A DNA stretch of 64,000 bases from Cavia porcellus (GCF_034190915.1 NW_026947484.1:211246657-211310656), one strand, 5' to 3'. Numbered from the stretch's first letter, positions 22,976 to 36,202 are shown. Notes: generated from the letters alone by a model not told the origin. Numbers and translations are program-made.

Positions 22976-24978
22976 ATATGTCTTGATTCTTTTTTTTTTT
23001 CTCCATTCTCCTCCCTTCCCTTCAACCTTGCTTCCTTGTTTACAAAAGTTTGATTTCCATTTTTCTTTCTATTCTCTTTTTTTTCTTTTCCCTTCCTTTC
23101 TTACCCTTCTGCTTCCCCTCCCTTCTTTCCCTTTCCATTTGAACATTTTCTTTGTATTTCCCAATATTTACCATCCATTTTGATCTTTATTTACACTCTC
23201 GGTTTCTCACACCACAGAAACAATGGAATATTTGCACATTTGTATCCAATTTATTTCACTTAAAAGTATATAGTGCACTCGTTTACCTAAAAATGTCTCA
23301 AATTTATCTTTCTTCATGGCAAAATAGTACTCCATTATATATAAAAACCATTCATCTATTGATGGGCATCTGGGCTGTTTCCAAAATTTAGCTATAACTT
23401 GTGCTTCCATCACCATGGGTGTGCATATATCACTGTGATATGAGGGTTTTAACTCTTTCAGGAAAACACCAAGAAGGGAAATAGCTGGGTCAAATGAAAC
23501 CTCTAGTTTTAGTTTTTTGAGGAATCTCCATTCTGATTTCTGTATTGGTTGTACAAATTTACACTTCCACTATGAATGGAAAAGGATTCTGTTTTCCCCA
23601 AAATCCCTACAGCATTTGTTATAGGTTGATTTCTTGATAACAGTCATTCTTTCCGGAGTGAGATGGAATCTCAGTGTTAATTTGCATTTCTCTAGTGACC
23701 ATTGATGTTGAAACTTTTTTCATACATTTATTTGCTGTCTGTACTTCTTCATCTGAAAAGCCCTATACATTTCAGATGCCCATTTTTAATTGGGTCTTTA
23801 AATTTGGGGTGTCTGATTTTATTTTTAGTTCTGTATATATTTAGATATTAATCCTTTGAGCAGCCGTAGATAAAAATATTTTTCCATTCTGTGAGTTGTG
23901 CTTTCACTCTGTTAGTGGTTTCTTTTACTATGCTAAAGCTTTTTAATAAGATGAGATCCAAGTTGTTGATTGTTTGTAGTATTTCCTGTGTGGTCACGGT
24001 TTCATTCATACAGTCTTTGCCTGCACCTATGTCTTCCGGAGTTTTACCTGTATTTTATCTTCCAGCAGATTAAGTTTTTCCACTTTAATATTTAGATCTT
24101 TGATCCATTTCAATTTCAGTTTAGTACATGGTGAGCGACATGGGTTTAGTTCATCTTCAGTGTGTGGAAAGTCAGTTTTCCCAGCACCATTTATTCACAG
24201 GATTTCTTCCAGTGAAGGTGTTTGATCCCATTGTCAAAGTTAAGGTAGCTGAGTGTTTTTGGAATTGTTTCTGCAGTTTCTATTCTGTCCCACTGGTTTG
24301 GGGTGTTTTGTTTTTCTGTTTGTTGGTTTGGTTTGATTTGGTTTGGTTTTTGCTACTACCATGCTGTTTTTATAACAGTAGCTTTGTAGAATAATTTCAA
24401 ATCAGGGATTATGATGTCCTGTACCTTGCTTTTGTTGCCCAGAATTACTTTTGCTATTATAGGTCTCTTCTGGTTCCACATGAATTTTAGGATTGTTTTC
24501 TCTAGTTCTGTAAGGTATGATATTGATGCCTTGATTGGGATTGTATTAAATCTAGGTAACAATTTTGGAAGTATGGCCAATTTCGCTCTATTGGCTCTGC
24601 CTATCCAAGAACAGGGGCTATCTTTACATTTTCTGATACCATATTCATCTCCTTTTTCAGAGTACTGTAGTTTTCAACATAAAGATCTTTTAATCCTTTG
24701 TTAGATAGATTCCTAAGCATTTCATTTTTCTTGGTATTATTGTGAAAAGTGTTGTTTCCTTAATTTCTCTTTCAGTAAGTTTGTTATTTGGGTACAAGAA
24801 TGCTAGTGATTTTTGAGTGTTGACTTTGAATCCTGCTATATTACTGAATTTGCTTATTAAACCTAGGCGTCTTTTGGTGGAGTTTTTGGGGGTCTTCTAT
24901 GTCAAGTATCCTGTCATCAGCAAATAATGATAATTTAACTTTTTCCTTTCCTATCGTTATTCCTTTTGTTTCTTTTTA
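22976..24978 (-). mobile_element. L1 fragment, ORF2 and 3' end, reverse
   Basis: The left part is pyrimidine-rich L1 3' UTR (about 22976-23215), followed by ORF2 in reverse. It is interrupted by the short element at 24979 and continues to about 25600 ('tattgaataagagcggtgat'). Confidence 0.88.
23215..24978 (-). pseudogene. L1 ORF2 C-terminal half, broken
   Basis: On the minus strand a 74-codon frame at 24356-24580 reads [15 protein letters not shown] ... [15 protein letters not shown] ... [12 protein letters not shown], an unmistakable ORF2 segment after the reverse transcriptase palm. The antisense of the FADD box is at about 24905-24920 (tcatcagcaaataatga). Later parts towards 23215 match the C-terminal region but are full of stops. 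It is non-functional; the missing N-terminal half lies beyond the short element or was never present. Confidence 0.85.
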
Positions 24979-25503
24979 AATTTGTTTTCATTTTGAAGGT
25001 AGTGAAATACAACAGAACAAGACAGAACATAGCCAATTGAGACAGTGCAGTGAAATTGTTACAGAACATCACATCAGTTTACCAGGATAAGAGTAATAGG
25101 TACCATAGTACATCTTGTTATCTTCACAATAGCCGTTCTTTCAATCAGGCATAACAAAATCAAACCAATACAGAACATTATAGAACTTATCAAAACAGAA
25201 TATTGAATAGAGCAATACAATTAATCAGAACAAAGCAAAACAGTGATAACAATATTTGCCTTCAAAGAGATGGTAGAAGAAAATCTCCCTTATTTGCTAT
25301 ATTGCATAAGGTCAACCTCCCAAGAGATGCTCAGAACTCTGGCTCCCGTTTGCTAACAGGAGAGGGAGGGTGGATGGGATGTTTGATTCTCAGCCCGAGC
25401 ACTGGTAGGCTCACGGCCGCCTACCAGGAAGGCGAGCTGGTCGCTTGGTTTCCCAGAGCCCTAAATTCCAGCATGGCATAGATCTCAGGAGACGCCTGGT
25501 ATC
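24979..25503 (-). mobile_element. Short tandem-tail retroelement, copy 2
   Basis: Reverse complement matches copy 1: head with 'gctgagaatcaaacatccca', 'gagcatctcttgggaggttg', then the T-rich body, the 'aagataacaagatg' unit and the CTTCAAAAT end. Near-duplicate flanks (ttccttttgtttcttttt / atcctttttatttctttctc) look like a target duplication in L1. Its head extends further (gccatgctggaatttagg) than in copy 1. Confidence 0.78.
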
Positions 25504-25600
25504 CTTTTTATTTCTTTCTCTTTTCTAACTGCTCTGGCTAATGTTTCCAGAACTATATTGAATAAGAGCGGTGATAGTGGGCATCCTGCGCCAGAGCCTT

Positions 25601-25879
25601 TGAATCAGCCCCAGGAACTAACACTAGCCCAGGGAAAAGTCCAAAATTGAGAAAAGATAAATGCTGTATAGTTCTACCTCACAGAAATCATCAATTTTAA
25701 CCTGATATATGTTTCTTTTCTTGTATTATGTATCTATGTGTTGTGGTGAGTGTATATAGAAAATAAAGCTTGGATTGCACTATATAAATGATTCTCTATT
25801 CTGTACTTATCTCCTAACATTAAATCATAACTATTGAATGCTATTAATATTCTTTCAAAAATGATTTTTCCTTTTTAGC
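25601..25879. other. Low-copy sequence
   Basis: Nothing recognised. Confidence 0.4.
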
Positions 25880-25928
25880 AGTGACAGTACTGGGGATTGA
25901 ACCCAAGGCCTTCACGCTAGCTAGATCC
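25880..25928 (-). mobile_element. ID-like SINE fragment
   Basis: Only the B-box half remains (actggggattgaacccaagg). Confidence 0.5.
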
Positions 25929-25929
25929 T

Positions 25930-26063
25930 ATATTTTTATTTTTCACTTTGAGACAGGTTCCTGTTAATCATTAAATTGCCCAGCGTAGGCTCAAATTTGT
26001 GGTCCTCCTGCCTCAATCTCCCAGAGTACTAGGATTATAGACCTGCACCACTAGGCCTGGCTC
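25930..26063 (-). mobile_element. Diverged B1 SINE, reverse
   Basis: gagacaggttcctgttaatc ... cctcaatctcccagagtact ... accactaggcctggctc. Confidence 0.75.
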
Positions 26064-26194
26064 AAAAACATGATATTTAATGTGTGCATAATAACTCACT
26101 CTGTTAGTCATGAGTATAACAAAAACCTAGAACAAATTTACAAAAGAAAACAGTTTTACTTCGGCTCACTATTCCAAGATTATAAGGATGCTTT

Positions 26195-26640
26195 TCTCTG
26201 ATTTCCTCTAATAATTCACTGCTTACTACTTCACATTTAAATCTGTAATTCACTTGGAATGTTTGCACATCACATGAGGTAGGGATCCAGGTGTGGTTTA
26301 TTGTAAAGATTGTCAGTTCACCCAACAGCACTCAATGAAAAGATATCTCCTACCCTCCATTCTATATGTTTGTTCCCCCCACATAAACCTGGTGACCACA
26401 TACAACTTGTGATTCTGCTTCTGGACTCTCCGTCCTGTTATTAATAGGTTTTTGTGTTCTTATGCCAGTGTCTCAGTGTGCTGGTTACTATGATATCTCA
26501 AGGTCTAAGTCCTTCGGCTTGTTCTTCAACTCCTTTTCCTTATCACTGTGTGAGAATTCCTTACTGGCAAGCATATTCATCTTTGCCTTTCACTTGTGTT
26601 GTATTTTTTCTTTTTGTCATTTGGCTTTTGATTTCTTTAA
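26195..26640 (-). mobile_element. Old L1 ORF2 fragment, reverse
   Basis: 'catgaggtagggatccaggt', 'ctggactctccgtcctgtta' and 'ttcttatgccagtgtctcag' are diverged forms of widely known antisense L1 ORF2 sequence. Confidence 0.65.
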
Positions 26641-26699
26641 TACTCACTTTGGCAGCACACATACTAAAACTGATTTATTTAGTTTCTCTTGCCATAGAA

Positions 26700-29344
26700 A
26701 ATATTAAATTCTTACAAAATGAGGTCTACTGATATTTTATTATTTTGGTGACTCCCGTTATTTTTATGCATAGGAAAATTTTCCCTAATCCCCATGAAGT
26801 TTAATTGTAATGCTTGTAGTCACAATTTAGAGAATGTGTGAGTACATGAACATAAATATCTTTCACTATAAGGTAATTGAAAATCCTACTATAAAATAGT
26901 AAGGAAGTTGGGGTTTGCGTTCAAAAGCAAGAGGAGAATCAGTCCTGAATGAAATTTTGAAAATGTGAATTCTTACAAAATGATTTCTTACTCTCCTGAA
27001 TCCCTAATAGAAAATAATATCCTTGCTATTTCATTTCATTCGTGTGGGCAGCGTGGGGCTGTGGTGTTAGGGTTAGAAGTTAGGGAGCTTGTATTTCAAA
27101 GTCTAGAGGCCAGCTCACCACCTTCACCCTGCTCTGCAAGTTACCGGTCCTCAGAAGAAACCCACTGGGACCAAACTGTGCCAATCACAGGAGTTGCCAG
27201 GCTGAGTTTGCTGCTGGCCAAGCTGAGTTTTATAAATATGCCTGACCAATGCGGCAGTGAGGTTTCCGCTCACAGAATTCCTTGTTTATTGTCTCCTCTG
27301 GAAGTGAGGTTGGGGAAGATAGTAGTTTGGTTACTTAATTTCTTTTTGACAAAGCCAAATCCTTGCAGGATTATTAACAGGCAGGACAGAAGCCCAACTG
27401 AAGACAGGGAAATGTCGTTTTCATTCTAGTTTTATTTTGATTCAGTGTTTGGGGTTTTTTGTTGTTGTTGCTGTTGTTTTTGGTTTTTTGCAAGAGAAAA
27501 AAAAAAAGAATAAAACCCCTTTTGGCACTGTGTGTGTTGTGCTTAGTTCAAGGCCAAAGAGAGTTTCATGGGAAAGTTTGCTGGGTGTCATAAAACCATT
27601 TTTTTCCTTGATCCATAGTTTTTAAAAACAAAACATTAACTGAAATAAAATCTCCCATAACTCCAGATAGAGATAGATAGATAGATTTTTAAAAAGGAAA
27701 GAAGAAAGAATAGGAAAGAAAATTAAGCTTAATGAGTCACTTGCTTTAATATGAAAGTTTTCATAATTTAATCTTTCCCTAAAACTAATGCATAGGATTC
27801 ATTGCAGCTATAAAACATTAAAAACTTTGGCTTTTCAGTCACTTAACTTCCTGTTCAGATGTCTTCAGAGGAAAATCAATGGCACTGAAATCTTTTGAAA
27901 AACTAAAAGATGACTGTCTCCTTTGGCTCTACTCTTTGACACTAAATTCCTAGCTTTCAAAAAACCTAAGATAAGCCAGTTTGGACGACAGCAGAACATT
28001 TTTTCTTCTCCTTGAAATTATGTTACATTATGTTCATGTATTCACATACAATCTCATATTTGAGGTTAATTGCAATAAACAGCAGCCTTTGTAGATTTTT
28101 ATTTTAATGGTGCAAGGGATCTCTGCTGCCCTCAGATGACTCCTCTACCCACCAGAACCTGGGAGTTCTACTGCAGCTTCATCTTTTCATGAGGTTTTCC
28201 TAGGGTAAAATGCAAATAGTGTCAATGGTTGATAGTAATCATACATTATCCCTAAATAAAGTGCTTTCCCAGGCCTTCTCTTCAGAGATAGGTTTAACAG
28301 GAGAAAGCCACGTGCTCTACTGGGACCCAGGCTCGATTGAGGGGCAGGAGGAGGCAGACACAGAGCCGGTTCAGAGCCTGTGACATAACTAGAAAGATAC
28401 AGCCACTAAGAAAACATTCTTTTGTTTTATACTTCCTGTCTTCTTCCAACAAGATGTGTGGATAATTCTCAGCAGCGATCTGTGGGACGAAGGAGAGAGA
28501 GTTGTATTTTAGAAGGGGGAAGACTGTGTTATGGGAGATGAGGAAGCGTGATCTGGTTGGGCATGCACGTAGGGTCCTAGGGTCCAGGATGTCATGCCAT
28601 GCCTCGTCAGGAGAGGAAACCCAGGGCTCCAGAGACCTGGACCTGGTCACTCAGTTCATCCCAGAGCTCAGCAGAAGGTTAAGGGCTGAGACCACTTTGT
28701 CTTAGAACCTAGACAGAAGTACCACTCACAGCACTTCTGACATTGCAAGAGCAATCTTCATTACATCTCAGTTTCTATGAAACAATGGATGCGCTATTTT
28801 TAAAAATTGACTTCCAATCAAGTCTGTCTTGGAGAAATCAAGATGACAAGATAGCTTCATACAAGATTAAAAGATTTTAGTTAAATATATGCTAAATAAG
28901 AAGTAAATACATTTAGTCTTCTCTTGAAAACAATATTAAGAAACACTTCAAGGCTTTCTTTCCAAAACTCTGAAATAATGACTTTTAAAAAGGTGAATTA
29001 TGAGTATACAGCTACTGTAGTTTTTTGCGTGTAAGTTTGAAAAGTCTCTGGGCCTATATGAAATGCATAGAAAAACACAATGATTTGTATATGGCAGCAA
29101 TCCACGTGGAATTAATCGATCAAGTACCTATATCGATTCCATCCCCCCCCCCCTTCCTCTGCAGCGTGTTTCTGAAGTAAAATGAGACCATTCCCAGAGG
29201 CTCAAATTCCTAAGAGTCAAATCAAGCAGAACGATAGAAAGGGGTGTATAAACCTCTGGTGTTTTAGATCTTTAACCTCAGTTGTTTTATGACCACTTCC
29301 TTTGGGTTCCACCTGATTTCTTTGAGGGACTGGAACTGCCTGGT
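26700..29344. other. Low-copy sequence
   Basis: No gene recognised. A 154-codon frame at 26965-27429 has no domain I know. Contains a GATA microsatellite near 27666-27688 and a run of ten C at about 29143-29152. Confidence 0.4.
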
Positions 29345-29442
29345 TTGGTTTTTTGTTGTTGTTGTTGTGGTTATCAGGAATCGAACTCAGGATCTCATGC
29401 TTGCCAGGCGTTGCTATGCTGCTGAACTGTATCACTGGCCCT
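29345..29442 (-). mobile_element. ID-like SINE, reverse
   Basis: TTG-rich start, then caggaatcgaactcaggatc ... tgctgaactgtatcactggc. Confidence 0.75.
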
Positions 29443-30229
29443 GTTTTTATTTTTAACAAGATTAATTTAGTTTAAAAGTACTATAACTCCTAAAGCTCGC
29501 ACCCTCTGCTAAAGAAGCAAAGTCAAAACAAAAGCCCAAGTAACTTTTCAAAGGACTCAAATGTGAAGAGGAAACCTGATCTTGGCTCACACTCAAGCAA
29601 GCAGAGAAAATGTGCCCTTCCTCTGTCTTCCTTGAAAATCCTCCTCTATCCCTTGCCTCCATCCATCATTGCAAGATAAGAGATGGGCAGCAAATGGGCA
29701 AAGGACAAAAAGAAACAGACACAACACGTATTTCATTGTACAATGAATATCACACGTTCACAGAGGGCTTTTTAGTCTGAGACTGATCTCAGAGTTCACT
29801 GGAGATTCCTGTCCTCAGCACCCTCAGCTGAGATGGGGACTTCCTTCACCCCTCACAAATGCCTTGAAAAATTTGTGATGTACAATTCCTTCCTGGGCTA
29901 TCAAGAAGTGGTTGAAAATGTTAATATCTTTATATAAAGCAAAGGTATTTAGACAACTTAGTGACAAACGCAGGCTAGGATTCAATCGCCATTTAGGCCA
30001 AATGTCACTAAATTTGCTCTGCAGAGTCCAGTCGTTGCTGCTAGTGAACTCACCTCTGCAGTCTGGAATCAACCGCAGATGATCCATACCTGGGCTGGCA
30101 TGGAGGTGTATGGATAAAACTTCACCTACATAGATTATAAAGATGGGGCAGTTCTGGGTTTAACGTAAGAATTATACTTTGTGAGCCCCAATTTAGGCTG
30201 TACTAATAATAATAAATTTAAAATAATAA
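29443..30229. other. Low-copy sequence
   Basis: Nothing recognised. Confidence 0.4.
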
Positions 30230-30525
30230 ATACATAGCAATAATAAATGCTTACCTCACTTAATTATCACAAAGACCCCATGAAGTAAATACTATTATTT
30301 AAAGATGACATTCAAAGTAATTAACTAGTTATATGTCCAATCAATCAGAACATAAATATAGATATATAGTGGTTCACAATCAAACAACTGTGCCACCCCA
30401 GAGTTACAGATTTAAAAGAGGGGAATAAATTGCCTTCCATTATGTAAACCATAACTAGGAGAGCTGGGTTTCCATGCTTGTGATCTGCCTCCAGAGCCCA
30501 CATTCTTAGCCACTTGATCCGTGCG
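30230..30525 (+). mobile_element. MIR SINE, old
   Basis: 'cacttaattatcacaaagac', 'gaagtaaatactattattt' and 'ctccagagcccacattctta' follow the MIR consensus order, read in the reverse sense of the MIR core; strand is my best guess. Confidence 0.6.
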
Positions 30526-31094
30526 TCCGTAGACCAGAGAGACTTTGCTTCAGTCGCATGCTGTTTACCACCAGCACAAGAACGAACTGCTTATAACACT
30601 TCTAAAAACATTCCTAACACAGGTGAGCTATGGTAGTTTAGAACTATTTCAACATGTTAATGTTTAGCATTGAAAATAAATTGACAGGAAATGTGAATTT
30701 CTTTGGCTGGGCTCTAAATCTTTTCCCTTTTTATTTCTTTCTTTATTATTTATTTATTTGCTCTTTTTAGAGCAATGGCAAGCAAAAACACTGAAACAGC
30801 CAGGATTTGGAGGCAGATTTATTTACGTTGATGGGCACTGATTTTGATCATTCCCAGAATATCAGGCCCTGATCTCTGGTGGTCTGGAACTTATATTGGA
30901 TAAGCAAGCAGGAAGTACAGAGGCAGAATGGCTTGTCAGCTAGAGATTGGTATCTATCGTGTGTGTCACAATATCCAGCTGTGCATCACAGTGACAGCCA
31001 TTTCTAAGAGACAGAAGCAACCAGAACTTGAATAGGAACTATCACCTGGGCAACTGAAGCATACTGATGGTGGGATGGAGGGGAGCATTTCCTG
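30526..31094. other. Low-copy sequence
   Basis: Nothing recognised. Confidence 0.4.
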
Positions 31095-31243
31095 CCACAT
31101 TAAGACCGAGTCTTGCTATGCAGTTCAAATTGGCCTTAAATTTATTTCGTAGTCCAGGCAGGCCGGCCTCAGACTCACAGTGATTCTCCTGCCTCAGCCT
31201 CCTGAGTGCCAGGATTTTAGGCATGTGCCACACACCCAGAGTT
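31095..31243 (-). mobile_element. B1 SINE, reverse
   Basis: ccgagtcttgctatgcagtt through ctcctgcctcagcctcctga to catgtgccacacaccc. Confidence 0.88.
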
Positions 31244-31401
31244 TTCCCCTTTTCTTATCCCTATGGTTTATTCTGATACTTTCTTCTCGGTTCAGGTGTT
31301 GCTCACGTCTTCTCCTTTTTCTTTTCTTTTCTTTTTTTTTTTTTGGTTTGGTCTGTTGTTGTTTGTAGTACTAAAGGCCTTCCCACCAAGCTACATTTCT
31401 A

Positions 31402-31403
<2 letters not shown>

Positions 31404-31448
<45 letters not shown>

Positions 31449-31545
31449 GAGAGAGAGATAGACAGACAGACAGAGACAGAGAGACAGGGAGACAGAGACA
31501 GAGAGAGAGAGAGAGACAGGCAGACAGACAGAGAGACACAAAGAG
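31404..31545. repeat. (TA)n then (GA/GACA)n compound microsatellite
   Basis: About 40 bp of TA is followed by about 100 bp of GAGA/GACA. Open frames across it on both strands are artefacts of the repeat. Confidence 0.95.
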
Positions 31546-31550
31546 AGAAA

Positions 31551-31654
31551 GAGCTTCTTACTAAGTTACCCAGGCTGGCTTGAACTTCCAATCCTCCTGC
31601 CTCAGCCTCCTAGAGTACTGCAATTTCAAGTGTGTGCCACCATGCCCACCTTAG
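31551..31654 (-). mobile_element. B1 SINE fragment, reverse
   Basis: Truncated: ttacccaggctggcttgaac ... cctgcctcagcctcctagag ... caccatgcccacc. The compound microsatellite precedes it. Confidence 0.82.
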
Positions 31655-31789
31655 GTGCCTCCTCATTGTGAGATCTCCTGATCACCAGTAGATTAATAAA
31701 ATGGCACATTTCCTAACTCTTTTGTTGTGCTTGATTTTTCTCCATAGCACTTAAGCCATTTGATTCAGAATGATTTTAATTGCTTTATT

Positions 31790-32005
31790 GTTTATCTTCC
31801 TTAGTTAGAATGTGAGCTCCACAAAGTTAAGGACTTTGTCTTGTTAGCCAGTGTATCCTGAACCCTTAGAGTAGCATTTGTTAGAAGATTGAATGAATAC
31901 TGTTTACGTGATACAATAATAAAAGTGCTGGGTTTACAATCAGAAGTGGGTTAGAGTCCCAATTCTGCCACTTATTAGCTGGGTGATGTTGGACAGGTAA
32001 CCAGG
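31790..32005 (+). mobile_element. MIR/L2-type relics
   Basis: 'tagaatgtgagctccacaaa' with 'ggactttgtctt', and then 'gggttagagtcccaattctg', 'ccacttattagctgggtgat' follow ancient MIR/L2 consensus sequence. Two adjacent fragments are likely. Confidence 0.6.
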
Positions 32006-33157
32006 TAAAGCCTCAGAGGCTGCAGCAAAACCATCAGATGGGTGCCAGGGCAGGCATCCAGGGTACCCACAGTGCAGACAGTGCTGATGCTCAGTGGACA
32101 GAGGGATGGCATGGTCTGTTTGAAGTATTGCAAAGACTGTACAAGAGCAAGGGCTGGGGCAGAAAGATCAATTCAAAGGTCACTGTAATAATTCAGGTGG
32201 TAGATAAATGGTGGCCAGGTTCGTCACAATGAAAGTGGTGAGAGATTGTTGCATTCTGGATATACTTTAAAAACACAACCAATGATTTGGCTGTAGAATA
32301 TAAAGGAAGAATCAGAGTGACACTGGCATCTAGGGGGAGGACTATGGGGGAAAAAAGTTGTGGGGTGGAGAGAGCAAGAATTTTGTTCTAGCCCAATTAA
32401 TTTGGAAAAGCCTAACAGACGTCCAAGTAGAGATGTCAAGTTGATAATTGGGTAAAAGATTCTGGTATTTATGGGAGGGGCATGCAGTGGAAGAAGGGAT
32501 TGGGCACTAGTACTTTTTTTTTTTTAACTAAACAATCTCAAGCATTTTAATAACGCTGTAAAGTTAACCTAAGCAGAGAAAAATTTTAACAACTCCATCT
32601 CCTCACCATCAGATAGGCAATCATTCGTCGTGTTTTGCACATTAGGAAGCACCCAGTGTTTATGAGGGAAAAGTCATCCCTGATCCTGTGACATGTGTCA
32701 CAGTGCTGCAGTCTCTGCCAACACAACTCAAGCATCTAAATCTTGGCAATTCATTATTACATAAATTTTCTTCTGTATTATTTCAACTTAGAAAACACAT
32801 AAAACTTACCTTTTTTCACTCAGCCTTACAAGGGCTGTTTAGAAATGTCTGGTCAAATCTGCAACACAGAAACAACCAAAAGAACTTTCTAGCAAAGAAT
32901 TAATTATAAAGTACTCTTTGGACTTTTCTCAAACAGAGAAGCAATGGGCACTAATATTTTTTATAAACATACTGAGTATGTAGACGGGGAAGACAAGGAG
33001 AAATCATAAAGAAATAGAATAGGAACCATCTAAGAAAGAAACCAGACAAGTGGGATATCCTTAAAATCATGTACAAAATGTTTCAAGAAGGTAGCAAAGC
33101 CAACTATGTCAGATACTATAGTAAGGCAAGTAAATAAGGACTCAGGCATGATCACCG
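32006..33157. other. Low-copy sequence
   Basis: Nothing recognised beyond a T-run at 32514-32525. Confidence 0.4.
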
Positions 33158-33232
33158 AGGGCTGGGGATACGGTTCAGTGGCACAGCACCTGCCTGGCAA
33201 ACACTGATTCCCAGTACCAAAGAGAGAGAGGG
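33158..33232 (+). mobile_element. ID-like SINE
   Basis: gggctggggatacggttcag ... cctggcaaacactgattccc; lacks several bases in the middle. Tail is GA-rich. Confidence 0.75.
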
Positions 33233-34324
33233 TGGGGGAGAATGATCACCAAACTTAGCAAAATGAAGACCAATGTTTTTCTTAACAATCCCTCTTCTGG
33301 TAGATTTAGGAAATTTTATACTTATGGACACTAATTCATACTAAAATGTCTACTAATTAAATAGCAGCTTGCACATCACAGTCCACACGAAGTTTTCGGT
33401 GCTGCTGTATCTTGCCCAGGCATCACCTGTAACTCAGGACACAGAACAAGGCCATCTGACCCTGCCAGTCCTGCAGGCGCTACAAACCTGGCGGACTCTT
33501 CTATGAGATCTAATGGACAAGGACTCTTTCAACCTGATTACCAAGGAGACGGGGTACTTCAGACACTCGCAGGAACAAAGCCGAAGCAAGGCAGTAGAGA
33601 ACTAAAGAGAAATAGGGCAAATCAAAGCAGACACAAAGAACACAGAGCGCCCTCCTCTGTTTTCGCTTGAGAAAATGCCAACTCTTCCCTACGACAAAAC
33701 CAAACGAATGTTTAACCAACATAATGCTTTAAAGATGAACACATTTGAATTTTGCCAGACTTGAAATAAAGGGTATTCAAAGACTTAAGCTGTCCATTGA
33801 GAGAGCTGCTGCTGAAGTCCAGATTCATGTCTTCCAGATGTTTCCTCCTGTCCTCCAGGGTCATTTCCTTTTCTCTGACCTGGAATCTGTGGCTCAGTTA
33901 CTCATGAATCTAGCTAGAAGCATCCACGGCTGACCAAGAGCATTCTACAAGCCACACTAAAGCATTAATGCTCTCCCACCACCGCAGTCTACAGGCAAGG
34001 GCCATAAAGTCTGCTGAAGAACAAGAATGAAATCAGGGTACATTCAGAACCTAGTGCAGCACATATGGAGGGTGATGTCCAGGGCTCCTCCTCCCCGCTC
34101 TTCTCTCACTTCCTCCTTTCTCCTCCATCTGCATGGTGGATTCTGATGGGGCAGCATTCGGTGGGAGATACATAGGGCTCCCTGCAAAACCAAGACATCT
34201 TCACAGGCTGTGTCCTCCCACCCAGTTCATCAGAATGAGAGACAAGATTGGAGCCTAGAACTAAAACTCTAAGGGGCAATACAGAGGAAGTTTCCTAAAG
34301 CAGAGGTTCTCAATCTGGGGGCTA
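33233..34324. other. Low-copy sequence
   Basis: Nothing recognised. Confidence 0.4.
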
Positions 34325-34748
34325 CTTGTTCTATTGACTGAATGTTTGTACCCTTCCAGAGTTCATAACTTGAAGCCCTGTTCTCCAACATAATGGTATT
34401 CGGAAGCAGGGACTTCAGAAAGTAAGCACAATTTAGCGTATTAGATTAGATTAGAATTCAACACTTATCATGGCATTTAGTAACTCAGAAGAAACCTCTC
34501 TTTGTCTGTCTCTGTGTGTCTCTCTGTCTCTGTGTGCCTCTGACTCTCTCTCCATCTCTCTGCCTCTGTGTTTCTCCATCTCTCTGTCTCTCTTGTCTGT
34601 CTGTCTCTGTCTCCCCTCCCCCATTTGGAGGAACAACGGAATGTCAGAGTGTTAGGCGTCTGCAAATCAAGACGAAGTCCTCAGTATATACCAAATCTGA
34701 CAGCATCTTCATCTTGGACTTCCCAGTTCCTAGAACTATGAGGAACAA
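34325..34748 (+). repeat. Old interspersed repeat, LTR-like
   Basis: 'gttcataacttgaagccctg', 'taatggtattcggaagcagg' and 'catcttggacttcccagttc' resemble a common mammal-wide repeat whose class I cannot fix. A TC/TCTG microsatellite (34497-34622) sits inside it. Confidence 0.5.
34497..34622. repeat. (TC/TCTG)n microsatellite
   Basis: Pyrimidine-rich TCTCTGTC repeats; open frames on both strands are artefacts. Confidence 0.93.
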
Positions 34749-35190
34749 GTGTGTTATGGCTTATATCTAAACTGTCCCCCAAAGCCTCATGCTTCATATG
34801 TGGGCTTTTGGAAGGTGATGGGATCATGGGAGTTTACTAGTCATCAGTGGCCCACTAGTGAGTTTACAACTAAATGTAATGCTGGGAGGTAAAGCTTGTT
34901 GGAGGAGGTGGGTCGCTGGGGTTGTGACCTAGACGGGTCTCGCTCACTTTCTCTCCCTTTCTCCTTTGATCGCTCTGCTTCCTGATGCCATGCCATAAGC
35001 TCTTTCTCCTCAGCCATGCCCCTCTGCCAGGCCACCAGAAGCTTCTACAAACTGTGAACCAAATAAACCTTTCCTCCTTAGGGTTATGGGTGTTGAGTAT
35101 TGTGGTTCAGCAAGAAGAAAGTAAGACAAAATGCTTGCTGGTAAGTCACTCAGTCCATGGCATTTTGTCATAGCAGCCCAAGCTGATTCA
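34749..35190 (+). repeat. MaLR-like LTR relic
   Basis: Starts gtgttatggcttatatctaa with 'ctgtcccccaaagcctcatg', and ends with 'aaccaaataaacctttcctc', the pattern of ERVL-MaLR LTRs. The family name is from memory. Confidence 0.6.
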
Positions 35191-35850
35191 AGGCACTGTG
35201 AATAGCTTGAAGGGTTTAAAGCACTTGTACATTACTAAAAATTATATTTTTCAGCAAAAGGGCCAAAATTCTCATCATAGATTCAGAGAATCAAATCTAT
35301 GATCGTCAAAAAATTTATAGATCACTAATTTAGAGTAACCCTTATATTTTTATTCTGTAAGAACCTTCTGGACTGGAGAATCATGGTTTTATTTCCTTTC
35401 CTACCTAAAGATATAATCAACATGTAGCTGTTCGGTATTGTTAATATCTACCTAAGAAAATTTGTTATCTACAATAAAAAGAATTCAGCTTGTTTACAGA
35501 CTGAATAATGTAAAATGCTAAGCATTCACCTGTGCTCTGCCCCCTATAAGCTTTTACTCATATCAGCCTTAGATCCCAGGAAGACAAAATCTTCGAGCCT
35601 AACCTCAAATCTGCTTTTCTCTCCACCCCTATTCTCATATTTAATGCACCCCAAAGCTAAACATATGTTAGTGATGGCTCAGTGGGGAGAGTGTCTTATT
35701 GCATGGCACAGGCGAGTGCAAATTTGGAGCAAAATGTAATCTGAATGGGGTGCAGAATGTGTAGGCTGTACAGCAAAAGTCCAGTGGATAGTGCATTATT
35801 GCAAGACTGAGGGGAAAGATCTTCATAAAAATAGATCAAGAAAAACGTGA
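35191..35850. other. Low-copy sequence
   Basis: Nothing recognised. Confidence 0.4.
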
Positions 35851-36202
35851 CTCAGCAGAGATGAACCTTGAAATATTTATGCTAAGTGAAAAAAACCCAC
35901 TAAAGACCATATAATGTATGATTCCATTTATATGAAATGTCAAGAATAGTCAAATTCATAGAAAGTGAATTCATGGCTGCCGGGCGCTGGAGGAGGAGGG
36001 AGATGAGGGTGACTGCTAATGGGTGTAAAGGTGCCTTCGGGGGTGAGGAAAAGGTATTGGAATCAGCAGAGACGGTTACGTGAATATACTGAAAACCACA
36101 GGAGTGAACACTTAAGGGTCGATTTTATCACATATGAATTATATCTCAATTAAAGAAGAAGAAAAAAGAAACGTGACTAAAAAAAAAAAAAAAAAAAAAA
36201 AA
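35851..36202 (+). mobile_element. Old L1 3' UTR with A-tract
   Basis: 'gattccatttatatgaaatg', 'gtgaatatactgaaaaccac' and 'gaattatatctcaattaaag' match the L1MA/MB-type 3' UTR. A run of A follows at 36179-36202. Confidence 0.75.

Noticed and set aside
31404..31545. CRISPR-like repeat array
   Set aside because: Simple dinucleotide and tetranucleotide repeats with no spacers, in a mammalian genome.
31263..31591. Frames in the 31.4 kb microsatellite
   Set aside because: Products are IYIY.. and RERDRQ.. runs coded by TA and GACA repeats.
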